Assembly: GCA_902795785.1 (NCBI GenBank)
Contig: CADBMK010000099.1
Span: 1 to 14,561 of the forward strand
Reading direction: 5' to 3'
Length of the DNA stretch: 14,561 bases
Source: an uncultured Bacteroidia bacterium
Lineage (GTDB): Bacteria; Bacteroidota; Bacteroidia; Bacteroidales; UBA932
Part shown: positions 1-6,609 of the stretch, piece by piece
Layout: the number at the start of each line of letters is the position of its first letter
Position numbering within the stretch: position 1 is the first letter of the stretch
Made by a program: the position numbers and the translations under genes
Notes under the pieces: model-generated
What the model was told of the DNA's origin: nothing
Databases searched by the model: none
Seen by the model: only the letters and a program-made list of their open reading frames with translations

Positions 1-978
1 CTGGCGCTGAATATCAAGAGCAAGAAGGGAATGAAGGTCCTGCTTGCTGCCTGCGATACATTCCGTCCAGCCGCCATCGACCAGTTGAAGGTTCTCGGAG
101 AGCAGATCGAGGTCCCGGTTTATACCGAGGAAGGAGAGAAGAATCCTGTGAAGATTGCCAAGGCAGCCATTGCCAAGGCTCAGGCCGAAGGCTACTCTGT
201 GGTTGTCATCGATACCGCCGGCCGTCTTGCGGTTGACCAGGAACTTATGGATGAGATTTCAGAGCTCCACAAGGCTGTAAAGCCTACGGAGACTCTCTTC
301 GTAGTGGACGCGATGACCGGTCAGGACGCTGTCGAGACAGCCAAGGCTTTCAATGACAGGCTTGACTTCGACGGAGTTGTCCTTACCAAGATGGACGGTG
401 ATACCAGAGGCGGTGCGGCCCTTTCAATCAAGGCCATTACCGGTAAGCCTGTGAAGTTCATCTCTACGGGTGAGAAGATGGAGGCGCTTGACGTGTTCCA
501 TCCTGAACGTATCGCTGACCGTATCCTCGGCATGGGTGACGTGGTTTCCCTCGTGGAGAAAGCTCAGGAGCAGTTTGACGAGAAACAGGCCCGTGAACTC
601 AAGAAGAAACTTGCCAAGGATCAGTTCGGTCTGATGGACTTCTATAACCAGATTCAGCAGATAAAGAAGATGGGTAACATCAAGGATCTGGCAGGTATGC
701 TCCCTGGAATGGGCAAGGCCCTCAAGGACGTTGATATTGACAACAGCGCGTTCAAGGGTATCGAGGCCATAATTATGAGCATGACCCCGGATGAGAGGGA
801 TCATACTGAGATTATCAACGGAAGCCGCAGGAAGAGAATCGCCGACGGCTCAGGTACTTCAATTCAGGAGGTGAACAAACTCCTCAAGCAGTTTGAAGGA
901 ACCAGGAAGATGATGAAGATGACAATGAACCCTTCACTCATGGCTAAACTCAGCCGCGGAATGGGAGGGATGAGATAG
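1..978 (+). CDS. ffh: Signal recognition particle GTPase Ffh, 3' part (5' end outside window)
   Basis: Ffh binds signal-peptide-bearing nascent chains together with the SRP RNA and delivers them to the membrane through a GTP-dependent complex with FtsY. The frame is open from base 1. The window starts inside the G domain, just past where the P-loop would lie. Visible GTPase motifs are DTFRPAA, DTAGR and TKMDGD. The C-terminal third is the Met-rich M domain, with GMLPGMGKALK, the RNA-binding stretch NGSRRKRIADGSGTS and the tail RKMMKMTMNPSLM. The N domain and P-loop are not in the window. The first in-window ATG, at 31, is internal, because the upstream residues LALNIKSKKG continue the family alignment. 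The stop overlaps the end of the convergent GSCFA gene by 29 bp. A terminator hairpin follows 21 nt after the stop. Confidence 0.97.
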   Translation: MALNIKSKKGMKVLLAACDTFRPAAIDQLKVLGEQIEVPVYTEEGEKNPVKIAKAAIAKAQAEGYSVVVIDTAGRLAVDQELMDEISELHKAVKPTETLFVVDAMTGQDAVETAKAFNDRLDFDGVVLTKMDGDTRGGAALSIKAITGKPVKFISTGEKMEALDVFHPERIADRILGMGDVVSLVEKAQEQFDEKQARELKKKLAKDQFGLMDFYNQIQQIKKMGNIKDLAGMLPGMGKALKDVDIDNSAFKGIEAIIMSMTPDERDHTEIINGSRRKRIADGSGTSIQEVNKLLKQFEGTRKMMKMTMNPSLMAKLSRGMGGMR

Positions 979-1849
979 GCCGGTGCTGACCGGAAAGATA
1001 AGCCTTGACGTTTTCGTCGAGGCTTTTTTTGTCCTCCTTGTCAAGGGCAAAATCGCAGAACCTTTCCCATATATAATTAATGGCCTGGGATGATGGATGG
1101 ACCATGTCCTCGGCGTAGAAACGGTAGTCCCTTAGTTCGTCCGTCATTATTTCAAAGGCCGGGAAATAGGCGCATCTGTCCGGATGACGCTGAACAAGCG
1201 CGTCTGCAGCAATCCTGAGGATGGCTTTGCTGATGCAGTTGCCGTCGGCTCCGTCCTTGAGGTGCCTTATAGGGCTGACCGTAAGGATGAATTTCTTCCG
1301 GGGATTGCCTGAGATAATTCCCTCCAGGGCAGCCTCGACTTCTGAAACGGAAAGCCTGTTTCTTGTGAATTCGCAGGACAGCCTTTTAAGACAGTTGGAA
1401 ACCACGCCTTCAAATGGAGCGTCCGGGACCGGATTGTGATGGAAAGTCCATGCCGTCCCCAGTGTCAGGATGACGGTTTCCGCTTCTTTCCAGAAAACGC
1501 TTGCCTTGTCCAGGCTGGAGTTGGCTTTTTCAAGGAATTCCTCTCCGGTCTTGCCGGAGAAGGAGGTGTGATGGCTGAATGAGCAGATTCTGTCTGCTCC
1601 GGCTCCCATTGGAACGCAGTCTTTCTCTGTGAAATGCTCTCCTGACTGGAGACGCTTTACAGAGTCTTCAATGGATATGGGATTGTAAAGTGTTCCGAAC
1701 GGATTGACACAGACGCGGAAACCGTAGTTCTGCATTATCTGGCCGATGTTGTCGGCAAAGCAACTGCCAAGCAGGACAATGCCTCCTCCGTTATAGCTGA
1801 ATTTGAATCTGTTTTCCGGAATTACAACCGGCGTCTGCAGTTTAATCAT
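950..1849 (-). CDS. GSCFA domain-containing protein
   Basis: This 299-residue protein matches the GSCFA family, which is common in Bacteroidetes and alphaproteobacteria and whose biochemical role is unknown. The name-giving motif is at residues 28-32 (LLGSCFADNIG). It is followed by the conserved NPFGTLYNPISI and, later, TLGTAWTF and TVSPIRHLKDG. Near the C-terminus is YRFYAEDMVHPSSQAINYIWERF, where the D-x-x-H arrangement resembles SGNH/GDSL-type hydrolases. There is no signal peptide, so it is probably cytoplasmic. The start at 1849 is well supported because MIKLQTPVVIP is the usual family N-terminus. A TAACTTTG promoter box lies only 4 nt upstream. The last codons overlap ffh, and the C-terminal region also holds the ffh terminator on the opposite strand. 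Confidence 0.93.
   Translation of the reverse strand: MIKLQTPVVIPENRFKFSYNGGGIVLLGSCFADNIGQIMQNYGFRVCVNPFGTLYNPISIEDSVKRLQSGEHFTEKDCVPMGAGADRICSFSHHTSFSGKTGEEFLEKANSSLDKASVFWKEAETVILTLGTAWTFHHNPVPDAPFEGVVSNCLKRLSCEFTRNRLSVSEVEAALEGIISGNPRKKFILTVSPIRHLKDGADGNCISKAILRIAADALVQRHPDRCAYFPAFEIMTDELRDYRFYAEDMVHPSSQAINYIWERFCDFALDKEDKKSLDENVKAYLSGQHRPISSLPFRG
980..993 (+). other. Small hairpin just after the ffh stop
   Basis: CCGGT, a GCTG loop and ACCGG form a perfect 5-bp stem beginning 2 nt after the ffh stop codon. There is no T-run. It may stabilise the ffh mRNA end together with the terminator at 1000-1030. It also lies inside the GSCFA coding region, so it may be incidental. Confidence 0.4.
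1000..1030 (+). terminator. Intrinsic terminator of ffh, inside the GSCFA coding region
   Basis: AAGCCTTGACG (1000-1010), a TTTT loop and CGTCGAGGCTT (1015-1025) form an 11-bp stem with one G-U wobble. Five further T residues follow (1026-1030), so the RNA 3' end is U-rich. It lies 21 nt after the ffh stop, where an intrinsic terminator is expected. On the other strand the same bases encode the near-C-terminal GSCFA residues KKSLDENVKA. Confidence 0.85.
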
Positions 1850-1853
1850 ATTC

Positions 1854-1861
1854 CAAAGTTA
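1854..1861 (-). promoter_or_regulatory. Bacteroidetes -7 box for the GSCFA gene
   Basis: Read on the minus strand this is TAACTTTG, an exact match to TAnnTTTG. It ends 4 nt before the ATG, so transcription would start at or next to the start codon. I see no TTG at the expected -33 spacing. Confidence 0.6.
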
Positions 1862-1868
1862 CTAATTC

Positions 1869-1899
1869 TTGCATAATATCTATTCCGTCCTTATATTTG
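1869..1899 (+). promoter_or_regulatory. Promoter of the TPP-riboswitch/thiamine-uptake operon
   Basis: TTG at 1869-1871, 20 nt, then TATATTTG at 1892-1899 match the Bacteroidetes -33/-7 arrangement (TTTG, about 19-21 nt, TAnnTTTG). The predicted start near 1903 would place the whole riboswitch in the transcript. Confidence 0.75.
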
Positions 1900-1909
1900 C
1901 CCGTGAAAT

Positions 1910-1987
1910 AAAAGGGGTGCCCGGTTAGTAGTGCGGGCTGAGATTATACCCATGGAACCGAAACGGGTAATGCCGAAACGGGAGCAT
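1910..1987 (+). promoter_or_regulatory. TPP (THI element) riboswitch aptamer
   Basis: This RNA binds thiamine pyrophosphate and lowers expression of the downstream genes. The conserved core is visible in order: GGGGTGCCC (1914-1922), CTGAGA (1938-1943, pyrimidine-sensing side), ACCC (1948-1951) and GGGTAATGCC (1965-1974), then GGGA (1980-1983). Helix P2 pairs 1915-1918 (GGGT) with 1948-1951 (ACCC). Helix P3 pairs 1919-1923 (GCCCG) with 1934-1938 (CGGGC). It sits between a good promoter and a TonB-dependent receptor, in line with known thiamine regulation in Bacteroidetes. Confidence 0.95.
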
Positions 1988-1999
1988 AATCAAATAGCC

Positions 2000-2043
2000 C
2001 CTTTTCAAAACTGTATAGTTTATGAAAAGGTTTTTTCTTTTTT
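2000..2043 (+). terminator. Riboswitch expression platform: terminator hairpin containing the start codon
   Basis: CCTTTTCAAAACT (2000-2012), loop GTAT, and AGTTTATGAAAAGG (2017-2030) form a 13-bp stem with a single bulged A at 2022. The stem is followed by T6-C-T6 (2031-2043). The bulged A is the first base of the receptor's ATG, and the T-run encodes the first signal-peptide residues (FFLF). The hairpin could act as an intrinsic terminator, as a block on translation, or both. Its left arm is also complementary to the 5' edge of the aptamer (AAAAGGGG at 1910-1917 with CCCCTTTT at 1998-2005), which gives an antiterminator. Confidence 0.75.
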
Positions 2044-4238
2044 CAGCCCTGATGATGCCAGGCATCACAGCGGCAGCGCAGACATTCGCGCCTGCGCCCA
2101 AGGATTCTTTATTTTACGAACTCCAGGGAATTGAAGTGATTGCGACACGCGTAGGAAAGGATGTGCCGGTAGCGCATACCGATCTTTCATCAGAGCAGAT
2201 CGCACGCAGCAATTATGCCTACGACATCCCTTCAATCCTGGCCCTGACTCCTTCGGTAGTCTCAACTACTGAAACCGGTATTGGAATCGGAGGTACTTCA
2301 CTTCGTCTTCGCGGTACAGACCCTACCAGGCTCAATGTTACCGTTAATGGTGTCGGAATGAACGAACCTGACTCCCACAGTATGTACTGGTACGACACTC
2401 CGGATCTTGCATCCTCTGTGGGTACGATGCAGATTCAAAGGGGAGCCGGAACTTCCACAAACGGCGCGGGAGCATTCGGTGGAGCGGTCAGCATGACGAC
2501 TGCGGCCCTTTCTACCAAGGCAGGCGGAGACGCCACCTTCTCTTATGGTTCTTACAACACCAACAAGCAGGCCGTGCATTATTCAACCGGAATGCTCAGG
2601 GACCGTTACATCTTTGACCTTCGTCTTTCACACATCGGAAGCGACGGCTACATCGACCGCGCATCCACTGACATGAAGTCATATATGCTTCAGGGCGCTT
2701 ACTACAACGGTGGCAGCGTCCTCAAGTTCGTCAGCTTCGGAGGAAAGACAAAGACTTATCTGACATACAACGGCACAACCCTTTCCGATATCGCAAAGTA
2801 CGGACGCCGTTATCACACGTCAGGACAGTACAAGACCAGCGACGGCCCATTCACGCTCAGCGACGGCTCGCACGTGGATTACTATGACGACCAGACCGAC
2901 AATTATCTCCAGATCAACAACCAGCTCATTTTCAACCACACGTTCAACAACCGCTGGTCTGCCAATGTCACCGGCTTCTACACATACGGCAACGGCTTCT
3001 ACAAGCAGTATAAGGACGATGCGTGGACGGTTGGTTATGACAACCTTCAGGCCGGAGTGGACCAGGCTGACCTCATCCGTGAGAAGAAGATGCGCAACAA
3101 CCGTTACGGAGTCAACGCAACCGGCAATTTTTCAACCGACGTCCTTGACCTCGTCTTCGGTACTTCTCTCTGCCGTTACGAGGGCCCTCACTTCGGCACC
3201 ATCGACTGGATGGATGGCGTAGAGGAGTCTGTCTATAACAACTTCCAGTGGTACAGGAACCAGGTTGAGAAGGGAGACTACAATGTCTTTGCTAAAGCCA
3301 CCTGGACTGTTGCCAAAGGCCTTAACATCTTTGCCGACCTCCAGTTGCGTCACGTTGACCTTAAGGTTGACGGCGTGAATGACAACTATGACTGGAATAC
3401 AGGCCATATGCAGCCGATAGCCGTAGATGAGTCTTACAATTTCTTCAACCCTCATTTCGGAGTCAAGTATCAGATTGCGTCCGCCCAGGATATTTACGCT
3501 TCCTTTGCTGCTTCAAGCAAGGAGCCTACACGTTCTGACTTTACGGACAGATACAATTTCTCTTCTCTTACAGACAATCCTAAGCCGGAGCATCTCTATG
3601 ATTTCGAGGCCGGCTACGATTATACCGGAAGGATCGTCAGCTTCAACGCCAATTTGTATTACATGCTCTACAAGGACCAGCTTGTCCCTACCGGAATCGT
3701 GAACGATTCTGACGACAACCTGAATATCAACGTTCCTGATTCTTACCGTGCCGGCGTTGAACTTACCCTTGCAGTAAGGGCTGCTAAATGGCTTACCCTC
3801 GGCGGTAGCGCAACCCTTTCCGACAACAGGATCAAGGATTATACAGAGACTATCGGAGACAAGACCTTCAACCTTGGAGATACAAAGATCGCATACTCTC
3901 CTTCAGCGATTGCCAGCGCATACGCTGATTTCAAGTTCGGCGATTTCTCAGCCCTTCTGAATGGTCAGTTCGTAGGAAAGCAGTATCTGGGCAACGGCAA
4001 CTTCGATGACCTGAGCCTTCCTTCATATTTTGTTGCAAACCTCAATCTTGCATATCAGGTTTCTGAGAAGGTCAAGGTGGGTCTCCAGTTGAACAATATC
4101 CTCAGCCGCAAGTATTTCAGCTACGGTTACGGCGGATCATGGCTTAACGGTGAAACGCTTGACACCCGTGACTCCTGGGCATATTTCTTCCCTCAGGCTC
4201 CGTTCAACGCCCTTGCAAACCTGACTGTTAATTTCTAA
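2022..4238 (+). CDS. TonB-dependent outer-membrane receptor, thiamine-regulated
   Basis: This 738-residue outer-membrane active transporter is powered by TonB/ExbBD. It probably imports thiamine or its phosphates, because a TPP riboswitch precedes it and a PnuC-type permease follows after 5 bp. A signal peptide covers residues 1-20 (MKRFFLFSALMMPGITAAAQ). The plug domain spans roughly residues 35-160, with IEVIATRV, LALTPSVV, SLRLRGTDPTRLNVTVNG, QRGAGTSTNGAGAFGGAV. The remainder is a beta-barrel rich in alternating aromatic strands and ends in the terminal Phe typical of barrel assembly (LANLTVNF). No N-terminal carboxypeptidase-like extension is present, and no SusD partner follows, which argues against a glycan receptor. 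Substrate assignment rests on regulation and neighbours, not on receptor residues. The ATG lies within the riboswitch hairpin. Confidence 0.93.
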   Translation: MKRFFLFSALMMPGITAAAQTFAPAPKDSLFYELQGIEVIATRVGKDVPVAHTDLSSEQIARSNYAYDIPSILALTPSVVSTTETGIGIGGTSLRLRGTDPTRLNVTVNGVGMNEPDSHSMYWYDTPDLASSVGTMQIQRGAGTSTNGAGAFGGAVSMTTAALSTKAGGDATFSYGSYNTNKQAVHYSTGMLRDRYIFDLRLSHIGSDGYIDRASTDMKSYMLQGAYYNGGSVLKFVSFGGKTKTYLTYNGTTLSDIAKYGRRYHTSGQYKTSDGPFTLSDGSHVDYYDDQTDNYLQINNQLIFNHTFNNRWSANVTGFYTYGNGFYKQYKDDAWTVGYDNLQAGVDQADLIREKKMRNNRYGVNATGNFSTDVLDLVFGTSLCRYEGPHFGTIDWMDGVEESVYNNFQWYRNQVEKGDYNVFAKATWTVAKGLNIFADLQLRHVDLKVDGVNDNYDWNTGHMQPIAVDESYNFFNPHFGVKYQIASAQDIYASFAASSKEPTRSDFTDRYNFSSLTDNPKPEHLYDFEAGYDYTGRIVSFNANLYYMLYKDQLVPTGIVNDSDDNLNINVPDSYRAGVELTLAVRAAKWLTLGGSATLSDNRIKDYTETIGDKTFNLGDTKIAYSPSAIASAYADFKFGDFSALLNGQFVGKQYLGNGNFDDLSLPSYFVANLNLAYQVSEKVKVGLQLNNILSRKYFSYGYGGSWLNGETLDTRDSWAYFFPQAPFNALANLTVNF

Positions 4239-4243
4239 TAATT

Positions 4244-4822
4244 ATGGATTTCAAACTGATTCTGCAGATAGCCGGAGTTGTTCTCGGACTCCTTTATCTC
4301 TACCTTGAATACAAGGCCAGTATCTGGCTCTGGCTGGTGGGGCTTGCCATGCCGGCAATCCACTCTGTCCTGTATTTCAAATCCGGCCTGTATGCAGATT
4401 TCGGTATGCAGGTATATTACGTGCTTGCCGGCGTCTATGGCTTTGTGGCCTGGCGCCTGGCACGTGGTGAACAAAAGGTTAATAATGACGTGGAGGGAAT
4501 CTGCAGGACTCCTATGAGTACTGCAGGCGCCCTCCTTTTTATTATGATTATCCTTAACGCCGCCCTGTATCTTTTCCTCAGCCGTATGACTGATTCAACT
4601 GTCCCGTTCTGGGATTCCTTTACGACCGCCTTGAGCGTAATCGCAATGTGGATGCTGTCCAGAAAATATGTCGAACAGTGGCTGGTGTGGATGGTTGTGG
4701 ATGCGGTGACGGTAGGGCTGTATTTCTATAAGGGGATACCTCTGACGGCCGGTCTTTATCTTCTTTATACGGCGCTTGCGGCAGTAGGCTACAGGAAGTG
4801 GCTGATAGGCATGAAATCCTGA
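4244..4822 (+). CDS. pnuT: PnuC-family inner-membrane transporter, probable thiamine transporter PnuT
   Basis: PnuC-family proteins carry out facilitated diffusion of vitamin-like substrates, which are then trapped by phosphorylation. The 192 residues form about seven hydrophobic segments (roughly 4-22, 26-43, 50-70, 93-113, 121-140, 144-162 and 166-183). PnuC-like motifs include YYVLAGVYGFVAW at 58-70 and WLVWMVVDAVTVGLY at 146-160. The start codon lies 5 bp after the receptor stop, so the two genes are co-transcribed under the TPP riboswitch. That context favours thiamine (PnuT) over nicotinamide riboside (PnuC) or riboflavin. A thiamine kinase or pyrophosphokinase often accompanies such pairs, but none lies in this window. 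Confidence 0.88.
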   Translation: MDFKLILQIAGVVLGLLYLYLEYKASIWLWLVGLAMPAIHSVLYFKSGLYADFGMQVYYVLAGVYGFVAWRLARGEQKVNNDVEGICRTPMSTAGALLFIMIILNAALYLFLSRMTDSTVPFWDSFTTALSVIAMWMLSRKYVEQWLVWMVVDAVTVGLYFYKGIPLTAGLYLLYTALAAVGYRKWLIGMKS

Positions 4823-4839
4823 ATGAAAAAATAAATACG

Positions 4840-4847
4840 TATCTTTG
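4840..4847 (+). promoter_or_regulatory. Possible -7 box for the 5'-nucleotidase gene
   Basis: TATCTTTG matches TAnnTTTG exactly, in the 44-bp gap after pnuT and 19 nt before the nucleotidase ATG. No clear -33 TTG lies upstream. The gene may therefore be transcribed both by read-through from the thiamine operon and independently. Confidence 0.55.
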
Positions 4848-4866
4848 GACCGAAATAACTACAGTT

Positions 4867-6609
4867 ATGAAACGGTCCTTTTTTATTTTATTGTCAATTG
4901 TTTTACTCGCTTCGTGCTCAAATGTCAGGGACGGGGAGTACAAACTGGAAATACTTACAACCAATGACGTTCACGGCGCCTGGTTCGATTCAACATACGT
5001 AGGCGGCTCAATACGCAATTCTCTCTTTGCTGTGAACAGTGTCGTTGACAGTGTCCGCAGGGCAGTGGGGGAGGATAACGTCCTTCTTCTGGATGCAGGA
5101 GACTGCCTTCAGGGAGACAACGCCTCGTATTATTTCAATTACGTCGATACAACAGCCGAGCATCTTTTTGTCAGGCTTGCCCATTATATGAAATATGATG
5201 CGGTGGTTGTGGGTAATCACGATGTCGAGACCGGTCATAAGGTTTACGACCGGGTAACCTCGGAACTGAAGAATTACGGTATCCCGTTCCTTGCAGGAAA
5301 CGCCGTCAGGAACGATAACGGCAAACCATATTTCCCGCAGTACAAGTCTTTTGTCAGAGGAGGACTCAAAGTTACGGTCCTGGGATTTACCAATCCTAAT
5401 ATGGCAGCCTGGCTCTCGGAGTCCCTCTGGAGCGGAATGTCGTTCAAGTCTCTGATTCCATTGGTGCAGGATGAAGTAGACAGGATAGTCAAACGGGAGA
5501 AGCCTCATATCGTGGTGGTCATGACCCATTCGGGTGTGGGAAACGGTGACGGCAGCAGCCTTGAAAGCCAGGGCCTGGACCTCTTCAAGAGCCTTAAGGG
5601 CGTGGATGTACTTGTCTGCTCACATGATCATAGACCAGTCTATTTCAACGACTCTGAAAGAGGAATCTGCCTTGTCAATTCTGGAAGCCATAGCAGGAAT
5701 GTGGGCAGTGTGGTGGCAAACGTTACCATAAGCGGCGGCAAGGTAGTATGCAAGAAACTCGAGGCCGGTTTGATTCCGGTGAATCGTGAAAAGGTTGACA
5801 CCGCGATGAGGCGGTTTTTTCATCCTGATTATTTAAAAGTCAAGGCGTTTACCCTCCAGCCGGTTGGCAGGAACGACCTCCCGTTATGCAGCCGCGCGTG
5901 CTATGTCGGCCAGGCGGACTATATGAACCTTATTCACACAATCCAGCTCAGATGCGCTCCTGCTCAGATTTCATTTGCCGCACCTCTGAAGCACGACGGT
6001 TTTGTCCCTGCCGGAGACCTGGTTTTCAACGATCTTTTTACGATTTATCCTTTCGAGAACCAGCTTTACGTCATGAAGATGACCGGTGAGGAAATCCTGA
6101 AATGCATGGAGTACAGTTACGACCATTGGATACAGACAGCAACCAAACCGTCAGACCATGTCCTTAGAATCTGCCTTAAGTGCGATACAAGGAATGGCAA
6201 CAACGCCTGGTCATTTGCTTATCCGTCATTCAATTTTGATTCCGTAGGAGGCTTGAATTATGAGGTGGATGTCACCCGTCCTTACGGAAGCAGAATCATA
6301 AATGTGACATTTGCCGACGGCAAACCGTTTGAACCGTCCAGGGAATACAACGTGGCTATGACGTCTTACCGTGCAAACGGAGGCGGTAACATCATTACGG
6401 AAGGTGCAGGAATCCGTGACCATGATGAACGAATTGTGGCACGCTATCCTGAAATCAGAAGCCTGCTCTATGATTTTATCCGTAATTATGGCCAGATTGA
6501 CGAGAAGTCAATCCGGAATTATTCCAAGATTGGTTCCTGGCGTTTCGTTCCGGAGAACATAGCCGACCCTGCTCTCAAAAACGATATTAATCTTGTTTTT
6601 GATAAGTAG
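4867..6609 (+). CDS. Lipoprotein 5'-nucleotidase/metallophosphatase (UshA-like)
   Basis: This is a two-metal phosphoesterase that likely hydrolyses nucleotides or other phosphate esters outside the cytoplasm. The ATG at 4867 gives 580 residues beginning with a lipoprotein signal and lipobox LLASC (Cys17). An in-frame GTG at 4798 would bury the signal, so it is rejected. No acidic cluster directly follows Cys17, so I see no clear surface-export signal. Metallophosphatase motifs in order: TNDVHG (D34, H36), DAGD (76-79), GNHD (116-119), MTHSG (H221) and CSHDH (251-255, where the usual sequence is GxHxH). The C-terminal 5'-nucleotidase domain shows FTIYPFENQLYVMKMTG and the substrate-loop-like SYRANGGG. 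It follows pnuT by 44 bp, so a role on thiamine phosphates is possible, but the family is usually nucleotide-specific. Its 3' end overlaps dsbD by 23 bp. Confidence 0.93.
   Translation: MKRSFFILLSIVLLASCSNVRDGEYKLEILTTNDVHGAWFDSTYVGGSIRNSLFAVNSVVDSVRRAVGEDNVLLLDAGDCLQGDNASYYFNYVDTTAEHLFVRLAHYMKYDAVVVGNHDVETGHKVYDRVTSELKNYGIPFLAGNAVRNDNGKPYFPQYKSFVRGGLKVTVLGFTNPNMAAWLSESLWSGMSFKSLIPLVQDEVDRIVKREKPHIVVVMTHSGVGNGDGSSLESQGLDLFKSLKGVDVLVCSHDHRPVYFNDSERGICLVNSGSHSRNVGSVVANVTISGGKVVCKKLEAGLIPVNREKVDTAMRRFFHPDYLKVKAFTLQPVGRNDLPLCSRACYVGQADYMNLIHTIQLRCAPAQISFAAPLKHDGFVPAGDLVFNDLFTIYPFENQLYVMKMTGEEILKCMEYSYDHWIQTATKPSDHVLRICLKCDTRNGNNAWSFAYPSFNFDSVGGLNYEVDVTRPYGSRIINVTFADGKPFEPSREYNVAMTSYRANGGGNIITEGAGIRDHDERIVARYPEIRSLLYDFIRNYGQIDEKSIRNYSKIGSWRFVPENIADPALKNDINLVFDK
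6575..6602. repeat. AT-rich inverted repeat across the overlapping gene ends
   Basis: TCAAAAAC (6575-6582) and GTTTTTGA (6595-6602) are a perfect 8-bp inverted repeat with a 12-nt spacer. It spans the dsbD stop (6587) and ends just before the nucleotidase stop (6609). Transcripts in either direction would carry an A/U-rich hairpin. Weak bidirectional termination is possible, but the stem is AT-poor in stability. Confidence 0.4.

Noticed and set aside
4798..4866. Upstream in-frame GTG start for the 5'-nucleotidase
   Set aside because: It would add 23 residues before a clear lipoprotein signal peptide, overlap pnuT, and start upstream of the putative promoter box.
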